A stretch of DNA of 64,000 nucleotides. Origin: Fimbriimonas planktonicus. Its GTDB lineage: Bacteria > Armatimonadota > Fimbriimonadia > Fimbriimonadales > Fimbriimonadaceae. Position numbers and translations under genes: made by a program. This document shows positions 1 to 9,062 of the stretch, in pieces (within the stretch, counting starts at the first letter, position 1; the number at the start of each line of letters is the position of its first letter). The stretch is taken from contig OZ248539.1 in the NCBI GenBank assembly GCA_965234685.1, positions 1,488,001 to 1,552,000 of the forward strand. Reading direction: 5' to 3'. The notes beneath the pieces are model-generated. The model made no database searches. It was given only the letters and a program-made list of their open reading frames with translations, and was not told the origin of the DNA.

Positions 1-1002
1 CTGAGTCTGAGTATCGGTTTGACCGGATTCACCTTCATCGGATTGATGGATGGCCCGTTTGGTGTTCGATCTCACGCAGAGAGCACGGTGCGAAATCCGA
101 TGGGTGGAACATGGCCACTCATTCCGGTACTTGGCCTCCTCATGTTCCTGTGCTGGTTCGTCGCCGTTACCGGCGGCTGGCGCGCGATTGAGCTCGCGAA
201 GAAGTGGAAGATGTCCGTTGGCGGATTTGTCTCTCACCTCGGCTTCGCGGTGCTGATCGGCGGCCTGATCCTTTCTCGCGGAATGGAGAAGAAGCAGCAG
301 TCCTTTGTCCAATCGGGATCGCCCGCCTCCGCGCTCGATTACGTGGTTTCCTTCAAGAAGCTTGAGGGCAAAGACCTCTTCGACCGCGACAGCAAGGCCG
401 TCTTTGAATTCAAGGACCCAGCTGGCCGAACGTTCGACGCGACGCCCGGACTTTACTATTACGAGCAAGGCGAAGAGCTGAAAACCCAGGTTTGGCCGTT
501 CGTGAAGTCGTCTCCGACCCACGACGTTTACGTCGCTCTCTTCCCTCCGGTAACCGATGTCTGGGAAATGCCCATGACCTTTAAGCCGAAAGAAAAGCGG
601 ACAGTCGACCAAATCACCGTCGAGTACCTCGAGCCAACATCCAACGGCACCACCGGTGTCGGCGCAAAGTTTGGCGCGAAGATGCGCATCACCACCCGAA
701 CCGGAACGTTCGATGTCGAACCGCAGATGCAGGTCACCGAGGGCGGAATCCAACCGCTTCTCACTCCGGTTGGAACAGAGTTCTTTGCCGTCTTGGGCCG
801 CATGGACGCTGCCACTCGCGCCGTCGACTTGAAGCTGATGTTCCAAAAGCCCCTGTATCCGCTCGAAGTGTTCTACAAGCCGATGACGAGTTTGGTCTGG
901 GTTGGAACCGGTATCCTCACGATTGGCGGGTTAATGTCCGCCTTCGCCCGACGACGAAGGCACAGCAAAGCTCCTGCCCCACTTTCGCCGGTAGAGGTCT
1001 AG
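1..1002 (+). CDS. ccmF: CcmF-type cytochrome c heme lyase, C-terminal part (5' end outside window)
   Basis: The frame is open from base 1, so only the last 333 residues are visible. CcmF-family membrane proteins work in c-type cytochrome maturation, attaching heme to apocytochromes on the outer face of the inner membrane. What is seen fits the CcmF C-terminus: two hydrophobic segments near the start (around residues 42-60 and 75-95), then a soluble domain of about 190 residues, then a last membrane helix (SLVWVGTGILTIGGLMSAF) followed by an Arg/His-rich tail. The YKPMTSLVWVGTG stretch resembles the CcmF ending. No other ccm gene lies downstream; panD follows after 4 bases. The family call rests on this C-terminus alone. 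Confidence 0.75.
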   Translation: MSLSIGLTGFTFIGLMDGPFGVRSHAESTVRNPMGGTWPLIPVLGLLMFLCWFVAVTGGWRAIELAKKWKMSVGGFVSHLGFAVLIGGLILSRGMEKKQQSFVQSGSPASALDYVVSFKKLEGKDLFDRDSKAVFEFKDPAGRTFDATPGLYYYEQGEELKTQVWPFVKSSPTHDVYVALFPPVTDVWEMPMTFKPKEKRTVDQITVEYLEPTSNGTTGVGAKFGAKMRITTRTGTFDVEPQMQVTEGGIQPLLTPVGTEFFAVLGRMDAATRAVDLKLMFQKPLYPLEVFYKPMTSLVWVGTGILTIGGLMSAFARRRRHSKAPAPLSPVEV

Positions 1003-1006
1003 CCGA

Positions 1007-1369
1007 TTGCGACTTTCTCAGCTCCTTAAATCGAAGTTACATCACGCCCACGTGACGTACGCCAATCCGGAGTACGTTGGCAGTATTGAAATCGGTGCCG
1101 AGCTGATGAAGCAAGCCGGTATCCAAAACGGCGAGATGGTGAACATCTGGTCGGTCGACGGAACGGCCCGGATTCAAACCTACGCGTTCGAGGGTCCTGC
1201 CGGAGTGATCGGCATCAACGGTGGCGCCGCACACTTCTTCAAGCCCGGCGAAAGGGTCATCATCGCGGCGTTTGACTACTCCGACGAGCCCATCACCCCC
1301 GTGCTCCTACTGCTCAACGAGAACAACGAAGTCGTCCGACAAATGACGCCCTTTACTACCCATGGATGA
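1007..1369 (+). CDS. panD: Aspartate 1-decarboxylase, pyruvoyl-dependent
   Basis: Makes beta-alanine from L-aspartate for pantothenate and coenzyme A synthesis. The 120-residue length is normal for PanD. The self-cleavage site Gly25-Ser26 (in YVGSIEIG) gives the pyruvoyl group on Ser26. The NGGAAH motif further on is also characteristic. The start is TTG; no in-frame ATG lies upstream that would give a normal N-terminus, and LLKSKLHHAHVT aligns with the usual PanD start. It begins 4 bases after the ccmF stop and overlaps pyrE by 8 bases, so the three are probably co-transcribed. No other pan genes are in view. Confidence 0.95.
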   Translation: MRLSQLLKSKLHHAHVTYANPEYVGSIEIGAELMKQAGIQNGEMVNIWSVDGTARIQTYAFEGPAGVIGINGGAAHFFKPGERVIIAAFDYSDEPITPVLLLLNENNEVVRQMTPFTTHG

Positions 1370-1940
1370 TCTCAGCGAAAAAATCGGTGACTTGCTTCGC
1401 GAGTCCGGCGCAATTCTCAACGGACACTTTCTGCTCACCAGCGGCCGCCACAGCGCGGTGTACTTCGAAAAGTTTCGCTTGCTCGAAGAGCCCGGAATTC
1501 TCTCTCAAGTCTGCGAGCCGATCGCCGAGTTTTTCCGCCCGCTTGGCCTAACTCACGTTGCCGGACCAACAACCGGAGGGATCATCATCGCCTTCGAAGT
1601 TGCCAGGCAGCTCGGCTTGCCTGCCATTTACGTGGAATCCGAAAACGGCAAGCGCTTGCTACGCCGAGGAAAAACCCTTACAGACAATTCCCTGATTGGA
1701 GTTGTCGATGATGTTCTGACCACCGGAATTTCGCTCCGAGAGACTGGCGCAGCCCTCGAAGAAGCTGGAGGAAAAATTGCTGCCTACGGCGTGCTCATCA
1801 ATCGAGCTGGAAACCTCGATCTAGGCCTGCCCCTGTACTCCGCCTATGAGGCCAAGGCAGAATCCTTCGCCCCGGATGACGTACCCGACTGGCTCGAGGC
1901 TATCCCAGTCACAAAGCCTGGTACCCGCGTAATCGCCTGA
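1362..1940 (+). CDS. pyrE: Orotate phosphoribosyltransferase
   Basis: Adds ribose phosphate from PRPP to orotate, giving orotidine monophosphate in pyrimidine synthesis. At 192 residues it has normal family length. The PRPP-binding signature VVDDVLTTGIS is at residues 114-124, and TSGRHSAVYFEKF near residues 26-38 matches the orotate/PRPP pocket region. The ATG overlaps the end of panD by 8 bases, which suggests translational coupling. The neighbour is another small-molecule biosynthetic gene rather than other pyr genes, so the pair is an operon of convenience. Confidence 0.93.
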   Translation: MDDLSEKIGDLLRESGAILNGHFLLTSGRHSAVYFEKFRLLEEPGILSQVCEPIAEFFRPLGLTHVAGPTTGGIIIAFEVARQLGLPAIYVESENGKRLLRRGKTLTDNSLIGVVDDVLTTGISLRETGAALEEAGGKIAAYGVLINRAGNLDLGLPLYSAYEAKAESFAPDDVPDWLEAIPVTKPGTRVIA

Positions 1941-1958
1941 GGTACCATCTTTAGTCTT

Positions 1959-2044
1959 GCCGTCGTGGCGAAATTGGTAGACGCACCGTCTTCAGGTGGC
2001 GGCGCCCAAAAGGCATCTCGGTTCGAGTCCGAGCGACGGCACCA
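1959..2044 (+). tRNA. tRNA-Leu(CAG)
   Basis: A full cloverleaf can be drawn by eye. The acceptor stem GCCGTCG pairs with CGACGGC. The D-loop contains TTGGTAGA, the anticodon stem is CCGTC/GGCGG with loop TTCAGGT (anticodon CAG), and there is a long variable arm as expected for a class II tRNA. The T-arm is CTCGG-TTCGAGT-CCGAG. The discriminator is A and the CCA end is encoded (2042-2044). It sits 18 bases after pyrE, in the same orientation. Confidence 0.96.
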
Positions 2045-2116
2045 AGCTTTACGCGATCATTCGATTAAAGCAAGGTTAAGAGAATAATAATTGCGCTACC
2101 ATCAAGTAGCAAAGGA

Positions 2117-2938
2117 ATGGACTCCCCAATTCCACCCGATGGGCCAACGCCCACTTACCGATCCGTCTTCATTTCCGACTTACACCTCGGTTCCGCTCAA
2201 TGTCGGGTAGACGAGCTGAGTCAATTCCTCGCTGGCGTAAACGCCACGTACATCTACTTGGTCGGCGACGTTGTCGATGCTTGGGTCGGGGGTAGCACAA
2301 CCCGATGGAAACCCGGACAAGAGCGAGCGCTTCTCTCGTTGCTGGAAAAAGCATCACCCTCTTGTAAAGTGCGCTACACCCCGGGCAACCACGATGCGGT
2401 GATGCGACGCTTCATCGGCATCAAAGTATTTAGCACCGAGATCCAGCACTCGTTCATCCACGAAACGGTTGACGGCCGGCGCTTTCTGGTGGTCCACGGC
2501 GATCTCTTCGACAAGTTCGTCACCACCTACAAGCCAATCGCCTGGTTCCTCGCCTGGATGCATGAGATCACCCTTGGGCTGAATCACTACACCAACCTGA
2601 TCGGAGCAAAGTTCGGCCGCAAACCCAGCAACTACGGCCGGGATATCAAACGAAAGGTGAAGTCGATCACGGAACGAGCAACTGGCTTTGAAAACCTCCT
2701 CGCCGCAGAGGCGAGACGACAAGACGTGGACGGCGTAATCTGCGGACACATTCACAAGCCGAAGATCTCGATCCTTGAAGGCAACACGATGTACGTGAAC
2801 ACTGGCGACTGGGTGGAGCACTGCTCCTTCGTGGTGGAACATTGGGATGGCTCACTCGAGCTCCGCTCCTTCCCTACCGAAACAAAGCCCCAAACGTCCG
2901 AATCAGGCGAGTCATTGGAATATCGAAAGTCCCTCTGA
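2117..2938 (+). CDS. UDP-2,3-diacylglucosamine diphosphatase-like metallophosphoesterase (LpxH-like)
   Basis: A calcineurin-like metallophosphoesterase of the LpxH/COG2908 type. True LpxH hydrolyses UDP-2,3-diacylglucosamine to lipid X in lipid A synthesis at the inner membrane face. All metal-binding blocks are visible: SDLHLG (residues 20-25), GDVVDAW (50-56), GNHD (90-93), VHGD (126-129) and GHIHKP (210-215), then NTGDWVE. The 273-residue length is a little longer than E. coli LpxH because of an extra C-terminal tail. Family members also act on other substrates, so lipid A involvement is likely but not shown here. It follows the tRNA after a 72-base gap containing an AT-rich stretch. Confidence 0.85.
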   Translation: MDSPIPPDGPTPTYRSVFISDLHLGSAQCRVDELSQFLAGVNATYIYLVGDVVDAWVGGSTTRWKPGQERALLSLLEKASPSCKVRYTPGNHDAVMRRFIGIKVFSTEIQHSFIHETVDGRRFLVVHGDLFDKFVTTYKPIAWFLAWMHEITLGLNHYTNLIGAKFGRKPSNYGRDIKRKVKSITERATGFENLLAAEARRQDVDGVICGHIHKPKISILEGNTMYVNTGDWVEHCSFVVEHWDGSLELRSFPTETKPQTSESGESLEYRKSL

Positions 2939-2983
2939 CGGAAGCCAAAGTGCTATTCTTAACATTCGTTGGTGCCGCAACCT

Positions 2984-3694
2984 ATGACCCCACAACGTTT
3001 GGACCCCAAGCCCAAACGAGACCGAACCCCGTTCCAACGAGCCGCAATCATCCTCCGGCGTAGCGGCCTCAAAACGGTCAAATCTTGGGTCAATCCGGCG
3101 TATCACCTGCGCAAGATCCGCGAGGATCTCAGTTCAGCAGCCCACGGCCTGAAGGTTTGGCATTTGGGACGCCTGCTAGATGATCCACCCCGGTTCGCCA
3201 CTGCAGCCCGAGGCAAGTTTTTCGCGACTTTTGTGATTGCCGGCGCTTGCGCTTCCGTCGCGTTGCCGATCGGCCACGCCGCACAGGCTTCGTCCAGCAA
3301 CTTCTGGACCGGGATGTTCGTGACCATCGGCGTCGGCCACGGCATCGCCAACCTAGGTTTCTGGATCATTTGGGGCACGACCAATCGGGATCTGTACCGG
3401 TCGATTAAGGGCTTCGGGCCAAAGTTCGTTGCGATCGCAAAAGACGTCTTGCCTTTGCTTGGCCGCGGGCTCCAGATTGCGATTCCGCTGACGGCGGTCG
3501 CGCTATTGCTCAACGTGCCCATCGTCGGCGCTGTCGAGAAGTTCCTCCCCGCCAGCGTCCGCCTGCTGCCGGTCGGCGTGATCATGGCGATCGTGGACGC
3601 TCTGATGTTCAACAGCCACTACGTGCGACTGATGGGCAACTTGTTTGAGAAGTACTCGAACGAAATGGCCAAGAAGTACTGCGTGACGAACTAA
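2984..3694 (+). CDS. Membrane protein of unknown function
   Basis: Not recognised. The 236-residue protein has a basic N-terminal third (many Arg/Lys, residues 1-80). About three or four membrane segments follow, near FFATFVIAGACASVALPIG, FVTIGVGHGIANLGFWIIW, GLQIAIPLTAVALLLNVPIVGA and LLPVGVIMAIVDALMF. The ATG at 2984 was chosen over a TTG five codons upstream. It lies 45 bases after the LpxH-like gene, so it may be in the same transcript. Its stop shares the bases CTAA (3691-3694) with the convergent glycosyltransferase gene. A role in envelope lipid handling is only suggested by the neighbours. Confidence 0.75.
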   Translation: MTPQRLDPKPKRDRTPFQRAAIILRRSGLKTVKSWVNPAYHLRKIREDLSSAAHGLKVWHLGRLLDDPPRFATAARGKFFATFVIAGACASVALPIGHAAQASSSNFWTGMFVTIGVGHGIANLGFWIIWGTTNRDLYRSIKGFGPKFVAIAKDVLPLLGRGLQIAIPLTAVALLLNVPIVGAVEKFLPASVRLLPVGVIMAIVDALMFNSHYVRLMGNLFEKYSNEMAKKYCVTN

Positions 3695-4848
3695 ATCGTC
3701 GCAGCTTGGCCACGGGCAACGCCGCTTTCTGCCGCTAGTTCCAAAACCTTAACCGCAATCTCGACCGCCGCATGCGGCTTGCCGCATCGTTGGGCGTTCT
3801 CCGTCATGCTCTTCAGCGTCTCGGGCTGCTCCACAAGCTCTCTAACGACCGTCTCGAGTTCCTCGTTGGTCTTCGTAAATCGGCCAATTCCCTGCTCCAC
3901 CAAGAATCGCGCGTTGTCTTCTTCCTGTCCAGGAATGAGGAACGGCTCATGGACGATGAACGCTTTCCCAGCCGCAAGAGCCTCAGAAACGGTCAGTCCG
4001 CCAGGTTTGCCGATGATGAAGTCGCTGCCATGCATCAACTTCGCCATATCGGTAACCGGAAGTCGGCGTAGGACGCGAACTTCCTTGGCAATTCCTTTCT
4101 CTTCGGACGCGCTGATCTTCTCGTACATCCGGTCGTTTCGACCGCACACGATGAGAATTTGAAGGTCCTTGATCTTCGTGAGAACTTCGACTGCCCCTTC
4201 GAAATCACCGGCACCGATACCTCCCGCTGTAAGCAAAGCGACCGGATAATCAGGATCGAGGTCAAGTTTCTCTTTGGCTTCCCGGAGATCTGGGCGCTCA
4301 CCAAAAGCGGCATGAACCGGAATACCGGTGATCGTGTACTTGTCCGCCGCCTCCGGCATCCGCTTGGCAAGTTCGGTCAAGCTCCAGGGCTGCGGCAAGA
4401 AGAACCAGTCGGGCTTCCCGCGCTGCCACATGAGGTGCGGATACAGGTCGGTCACAACGACCGCAAACTTGAACGGAATCGTCTCTCTCAGCACGTTCAG
4501 CTTTGGCTGAGGAAGCGAGTGCGTGCAAAGCACCAGGTGCGGCTGATAGATGTCAATCAGATCCTCTAGCCGCTTTAGAAACAGGTTGTCGGCAAACGAC
4601 TGCACCCGGAATGCAAATCCGTTTACATCGCTGATGCGATACAGCCAGCCCCAGGCCTCTGGCGCGGACCGAACGGTCGCTTCGTAACCGCCGCCATACC
4701 AAGTTTTGAACGCGGGCGGAGCGTAGTCGAGGCCGTCAATGACCTTAACGTCTGCGCCAAGCCGCTTCAGCTCGGCTTCCACGGCGATGGCAGCGCTGAT
4801 GTGCCCGTTCCCGGTCGAGGCGTGGATGATCAGAATCTTTGGCTTCAT
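3691..4848 (-). CDS. Glycosyltransferase of the MGDG synthase / diacylglycerol glucosyltransferase type (GT28)
   Basis: Resembles UgtP/MGDG-synthase enzymes that move a sugar from a UDP donor to diacylglycerol at the membrane. The N-terminal MGDG-synthase part opens with KILIIHASTGNGHISAA. The C-terminal GT28 part contains VALLTAGGIGAG, the donor-site motif GKPGGLTVSEALAAGKA and PGQEEDNA. The start at 4848 is preferred over an upstream ATG because the family begins at KPKILIIHAS and because this ATG overlaps the upstream gene stop as ATGA (4845-4848). Translational coupling to that membrane protein suggests a two-gene glycolipid operon. The lipid acceptor is inferred from the family. Confidence 0.88.
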   Translation of the reverse strand: MKPKILIIHASTGNGHISAAIAVEAELKRLGADVKVIDGLDYAPPAFKTWYGGGYEATVRSAPEAWGWLYRISDVNGFAFRVQSFADNLFLKRLEDLIDIYQPHLVLCTHSLPQPKLNVLRETIPFKFAVVVTDLYPHLMWQRGKPDWFFLPQPWSLTELAKRMPEAADKYTITGIPVHAAFGERPDLREAKEKLDLDPDYPVALLTAGGIGAGDFEGAVEVLTKIKDLQILIVCGRNDRMYEKISASEEKGIAKEVRVLRRLPVTDMAKLMHGSDFIIGKPGGLTVSEALAAGKAFIVHEPFLIPGQEEDNARFLVEQGIGRFTKTNEELETVVRELVEQPETLKSMTENAQRCGKPHAAVEIAVKVLELAAESGVARGQAATI

Positions 4849-5684
4849 GGGCTTTTGTCGAGTCGCAGGGCCTTCCAAACACGGGTGCGATGGAATCGTT
4901 GCAGCAAGGCAAGATACAAGTCCATGAGGACAAGCAAAGAAATATAACCAACCAGCAAAAACTTCCGTTCCGCGATGAACGGGACCATCATGCAGCCACC
5001 CATTGCCGAAGCAATCAGGTGAATCTTCTCGGCGGCGATGGTGTCGTTGACGAAGTTGTACAGTCCCTTACGGGAAGATCGCTCGGTCGCCGGTCCACCC
5101 GACAAGCTATCGACAAAGGTCGCGACGCGCTTTCGGAAATGTTCTAGCCCGATGCGCATATAGCCCGCTTGGGTCTCAAACCAGTAGGGAGCGAACAAAC
5201 CCGTCGCTTTCGGCCTCTGAGGGCCCGGAATCTGGGATTGTGCTTCGTCCTCGGTCACGCGGTCATGGAGAATCGCGATCCAAAGAAGCACGCCCTTGTA
5301 AGCCTCCGCAAGAATGGACAGCACGTGGAAGGCCACCAAAAGCGCCAGCACCGTGACCGAGAGAGGATGCGGGTTTTCCTTTATGCCGAAATAGATCGGA
5401 ATATAAGAGGCGAGACGAATGGCGTTGGCGCTGGCGTAATAACGACAGTCACGGACGCCCTTGCGATACGCCGGGCCCGACATGATCGCCCCTTTTGCCA
5501 AGCCAGAAGCCTTCGGCAGCTGGTGCCAAGGTGGAGCCAAGAACGTATAGAACACCCGCACTCCGATGAGCTCCATCAAACGAGCTACGAAGAACAGGGG
5601 ATGAGCTTTGCTAAACTTCGGCAATGCCTTTTCGTCGGGTGATGCGCCGTATTCCTTTGCAGTGCATTGAATTAACTGATCCAT
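4845..5684 (-). CDS. Membrane protein co-transcribed with the glycosyltransferase
   Basis: Family not recognised. The 279-residue product has hydrophobic segments near residues 105-145 (LSVTVLALLVAFHVLSILAEAYKGVLLWIAIL) and near the C-terminus (FLLVGYISLLVLMDLYLALL), plus a middle soluble portion. Its stop overlaps the glycosyltransferase start by four bases (ATGA), so the two are very likely made together. The drawn start overlaps the divergent GH127 gene by about 60 bases. A later start such as the Met at 5576 would remove the overlap but also drop conserved-looking sequence, so the true 5' end is uncertain. It could present or move the lipid substrate. Confidence 0.72.
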   Translation of the reverse strand: MDQLIQCTAKEYGASPDEKALPKFSKAHPLFFVARLMELIGVRVFYTFLAPPWHQLPKASGLAKGAIMSGPAYRKGVRDCRYYASANAIRLASYIPIYFGIKENPHPLSVTVLALLVAFHVLSILAEAYKGVLLWIAILHDRVTEDEAQSQIPGPQRPKATGLFAPYWFETQAGYMRIGLEHFRKRVATFVDSLSGGPATERSSRKGLYNFVNDTIAAEKIHLIASAMGGCMMVPFIAERKFLLVGYISLLVLMDLYLALLQRFHRTRVWKALRLDKSP

Positions 5685-7510
5685 TTTGGTCTAATCGCCA
5701 GCGCGTGTTAGCTGAAACGTCCCTTCCCCTCCAGTGGGAACACTTGGAGAGCACTGGACGGCTGGAAAACTTCCGCCGCGCGGCCGAGCAAAAAGGCGAA
5801 TTTCAAGGTCTTTGGTTCAACGATAGCGATGTCTATAAATGGGCCGAGGCCTGTGCGTACGTACTTGCCCATCAATCTAACCCCAAGATCCGCGAAAAAC
5901 TAGACGAACTGATCCGTCTAATCGCCGCAGCGCAATGTCCCGATGGGTACTTGAACACGTACTTCCAATTGAAGTTTCCCGATTTGCGTTGGTGCAATCT
6001 CAACATGATGCATGAGATGTACTGCGGCGGGCACCTCATTGAGGCTGCGGTCGCAATAAATCAAGCCCTTCATGATGACCGATTGCTGGAAGTTGGCGTC
6101 AAATTTGCCGATCACGTCATGTCGATCTTCGGTCCAGACAAACGCGTCGGTTACTGTGGACACGAGGAGTTTGAACTTGCGCTCATCAAACTGGCGGAAG
6201 AGACGAACGAGCAAAAGTACCGGGACTTCGCGCGATGGATGGTAGAAGTGCGGGGTTCTCGCCCGAGCCCGTTCGAGAGCGAACTTCGAGATCCGATCTC
6301 GCTGAGCGTCACGCCAAACCCAGACCAAAGACCTAGCACGTCGGAGTACACCGGCGAGTACTACCAAGACCACGCTCCAATTCGGGAGCACACCACGGTC
6401 GTCGGACACGCGGTCCGCGCCATGTATCTCTACACGGCGGCAACCGAGCTGAGCAAAGAGAAAACAGACCCTGAACTCGAACAAGCGATTCTTGCCGCCT
6501 GGAACAGCCTTGCAAAGCACCGGCTGTATGTCACCGGCGGGTTAGGCTCCAGCTCCACAAACGAAGGATTCACGCAAGATTTCGATCTGCCGAATCTCAC
6601 GGCCTATGCCGAAACCTGCGCGGCGTGCGGACTCGCGCTGTGGGGACAGTCCCTTCTCGAAGCGACCGGCAACAGCGACTTCGCAGATGTGATCGAACTT
6701 GCGCTCTACAACGGGATGCTTGCCGGCATCTCGTTGGATGGGAAATCGTACTTTTACGACAACCCGCTGGAAAGCCGAGGACAACATGCACGCAAACCCT
6801 GGTTCGCGTGCGCTTGTTGCCCGCCAAACGTGGCGCGGGTGATTGGCCAGATCGGGCAATTTGCCATCAGCGAAACGGATGCGGGCGTTGCGATCCATTT
6901 GCCGATCGGCATGACGGTAACCACCGAGAAAGCCATCGTCACCGTGAAATCCAACTACCCTTGGTCGGGCGAGTTCACCGTTTCGATCGCGCCAAAGGTG
7001 ACGGGCAAGTTTGAACTGGCGATTCGGATTCCAGATTGGGCCGAAGAAGTCACGGCAGACCTCGAAGCAAGCGACGAGCCAGCAGACTATCGCGAAGGCT
7101 ACATGATCTTCAATCGCGTCTGGAGCCCGTCTGACGAGCTTAAAGTCGAATTTGAAATGCCCGATCGGTTCTTGGCCAGCGATCCCCGCATTCGAGAGAA
7201 CATCGGCCGAGTCGCCGCGGCCAAAGGACCGCTCATTTACACGGCAGAAAGTACCGACAACCCGGCCATCCCGCAGCTGGCCGCCATTGATACGGGCCTA
7301 GAAATGGAAACTCGATCTGATCTTGCCGGCCTAAAGGGAATCACCGCCCTGGTGACCGAAGCCGAGTATCTGAGCGAGGCGTTCCCGGATTCGCTCTATG
7401 CGAGTTCCGAGACGCTAGAGTCGGAGACAAAGCCGCTCACGTTGATTCCCTACTTTGCTTGGGCGAATCGCGGACCAAGCCACATGCAAGTGTGGCTCCG
7501 AAAGGGCTAG
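5624..7510 (+). CDS. Glycoside hydrolase family 127-like beta-L-arabinofuranosidase
   Basis: Matches the GH127/DUF1680 family, which removes beta-L-arabinofuranose from plant-type glycans using a zinc-bound cysteine as nucleophile. The diagnostic cluster FACACCPPNVARV is at about residues 393-405, and the N-terminus LTDPFWSNRQRVLAET is typical of the family. The 628-residue length is normal. There is no signal peptide, so it probably acts on imported oligosaccharides. Starts at 5624 or 5642 are possible; 5642 has GGGTG just upstream. The 5' end overlaps the divergent membrane-protein gene. The 3' end shares CTAG (7507-7510) with the convergent gene. Confidence 0.88.
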   Translation: MPFRRVMRRIPLQCIELTDPFWSNRQRVLAETSLPLQWEHLESTGRLENFRRAAEQKGEFQGLWFNDSDVYKWAEACAYVLAHQSNPKIREKLDELIRLIAAAQCPDGYLNTYFQLKFPDLRWCNLNMMHEMYCGGHLIEAAVAINQALHDDRLLEVGVKFADHVMSIFGPDKRVGYCGHEEFELALIKLAEETNEQKYRDFARWMVEVRGSRPSPFESELRDPISLSVTPNPDQRPSTSEYTGEYYQDHAPIREHTTVVGHAVRAMYLYTAATELSKEKTDPELEQAILAAWNSLAKHRLYVTGGLGSSSTNEGFTQDFDLPNLTAYAETCAACGLALWGQSLLEATGNSDFADVIELALYNGMLAGISLDGKSYFYDNPLESRGQHARKPWFACACCPPNVARVIGQIGQFAISETDAGVAIHLPIGMTVTTEKAIVTVKSNYPWSGEFTVSIAPKVTGKFELAIRIPDWAEEVTADLEASDEPADYREGYMIFNRVWSPSDELKVEFEMPDRFLASDPRIRENIGRVAAAKGPLIYTAESTDNPAIPQLAAIDTGLEMETRSDLAGLKGITALVTEAEYLSEAFPDSLYASSETLESETKPLTLIPYFAWANRGPSHMQVWLRKG

Positions 7511-8046
7511 TAGCTTTCGTTCGGCTGCAGAATCGGCGTCCACTTCGAACTCGGGGTGTACGTCGTTTCTGCGACCCGCGCAAGAAAGAATCCGAGGGTG
7601 TCGCCAAACTGGCTTGCGGTGAACTTGTCCGCCTTCATGGTCGCAAGGGGACTGATTTTGGCAACATATCCGCCCTTCACTAGACTCGCGAGTTTGGGAT
7701 CCTTCGTCGCTAGCCGAGAGGCATCATAAGCGACCGGAACCGGTGTGCTCTTCACGAATGGGGCCACAACCTTTCTGAGCCGGTCAAGCTCTGTAATGAA
7801 CTCGGCTCGAGTAAGCGGGGCCGGACCGGGCTTTATCATAGGCGAAGCCTTCCCCGACGTCTTGAAAATTTTCCGGATGACCGTTTCCGCCTTGGTGAAG
7901 AACTTATGGGCGAGCGCCTTGGTTACAATCGGCTCCGCCACGGGCTTAGTAACCGGTGGCGCGGGCTTTTTGACGCCGACCTGCGGATCTGCCTGCGGGG
8001 CGGAAAGTCCAACACTGCAAATGGCGAGGGCGACGGTGATGCTCAT
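7507..8046 (-). CDS. Small exported protein of unknown function downstream of mreB
   Basis: Not recognised. The 179-residue product begins with a probable signal peptide (MSITVALAICSVGLSAPQA), then a Pro/Lys/Val-rich linker to about residue 45. The C-terminal half (PLTRAEFITELDRL, later SLVKGGYVAKISPLA) faintly resembles S-layer-homology-type repeats, but too weakly to assign. The ATG overlaps the mreB stop as ATGA (8043-8046), placing it third in a murA-mreB operon and making an envelope role plausible. Its stop shares CTAG with the convergent GH127 gene. Confidence 0.75.
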   Translation of the reverse strand: MSITVALAICSVGLSAPQADPQVGVKKPAPPVTKPVAEPIVTKALAHKFFTKAETVIRKIFKTSGKASPMIKPGPAPLTRAEFITELDRLRKVVAPFVKSTPVPVAYDASRLATKDPKLASLVKGGYVAKISPLATMKADKFTASQFGDTLGFFLARVAETTYTPSSKWTPILQPNESY

Positions 8047-9062
8047 AGCGAAGTGACGGCGCCGCTGGCTCGGATGGCGTCCAACTCTTCTAACGCTCTT
8101 CCGGTGCCAATGGCAACGCAGTTGAGAGCATTATCCGCCACTCGGACCGGAATGTCCGTGATTTCCATCAAAAGTTTATCGAGCCCACGCAGGAGAGCTC
8201 CACCACCCGTGAGGGTGATTCCTCGCTCGATCACATCGCTCGCCAATTCTGGCGGGGTGATTTCAAGGGCCTGACACACCTTCTCGCAAATCTGGCGAAC
8301 GGGTTCGGCGAGCGCATCACGAATTTCGTCGCTTGTGATCTCGACCGACTTCGGCAGACCAGCGACCAAGTCACGGCCACGAATCTCCATTCGAAGCTCT
8401 TGCTCCAAGGGGTACGCGCTTCCAATCTTGATCTTGACTTCCTCTGCCGTAGGTTCTCCGATCATAAGGTTGTAGGCATTACGAATGTGCCGGATGATCG
8501 CTTCGTCCAGCTTGTTTCCGCCGACGCGGATGCTCTGCGAGAGCACGATGCCGCCGAGGGAGATGACGGCGATGTCGCTGGTGCCGCCGCCGATATCAAC
8601 GACCATGTTTCCGCCCGGGGCACTGATTGGCAAACCTGCACCGATTGCCGCGGACATTGGCTCTTCAATGACCATCGCCTGACCTGCACCGGCCTGCTTC
8701 GCGGCCATGATAACGGCTCGCCGCTCAACGTTCGTGACGCCACTCGGGACGCAGATGAGCGTCGTTGGGCGAATGCGGAACGGGAAAGGGCCACCACAGG
8801 TCTTCTTGATGATGTATTCCAACATCTTCAAGGTGGTTGTGTAGTCTGCGATGACTCCGTCTTTCAGAGGCCGGATCGCCGTGATGTTGCCGGGCGTGCG
8901 GCCGAGCATGTCACGCGCTTCGAGTCCGACGGACAGGACCTTACCGTTGCTGGTGTTGATGGCAACAACGGTAGGTTCCGAAAGGACAATGCCCTTTCCA
9001 CGCCGGTAAACGATGATGTTTGCGGTACCAAGGTCGATACCAATTTCTGGAACCAGTTTCAA
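8043..9062 (-). CDS. mreB: Rod-shape-determining actin-like protein MreB
   Basis: Bacterial actin that guides side-wall peptidoglycan synthesis. Seen are the phosphate-1 loop IGIDLGTANIIVY near the N-terminus, IRPLKDGVIADY, VPSGVTNVERRAV, the phosphate-2 motif VVDIGGGTSDIAVI and the adenosine motif LTGGGALLRGLDKLL. The start is taken as TTG at 9062, giving 339 residues. This puts the family N-terminus exactly at KLVPEIGIDLGT and makes a TTGA overlap with the murA stop. The upstream ATG at 9116 would add an unlikely basic extension that lies inside murA. mreC and mreD are not adjacent. Confidence 0.95.
   Translation of the reverse strand: MKLVPEIGIDLGTANIIVYRRGKGIVLSEPTVVAINTSNGKVLSVGLEARDMLGRTPGNITAIRPLKDGVIADYTTTLKMLEYIIKKTCGGPFPFRIRPTTLICVPSGVTNVERRAVIMAAKQAGAGQAMVIEEPMSAAIGAGLPISAPGGNMVVDIGGGTSDIAVISLGGIVLSQSIRVGGNKLDEAIIRHIRNAYNLMIGEPTAEEVKIKIGSAYPLEQELRMEIRGRDLVAGLPKSVEITSDEIRDALAEPVRQICEKVCQALEITPPELASDVIERGITLTGGGALLRGLDKLLMEITDIPVRVADNALNCVAIGTGRALEELDAIRASGAVTSL

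Noticed and set aside
5918..6520. Antisense frames within GH127, and similar long ones at 9353-10270, 41445-42020, 42111-42923 and 53782-54759
   Set aside because: All mirror strongly supported genes, and their composition (Arg, His or Ser rich, no motifs) is that of shadow frames in GC-rich DNA.
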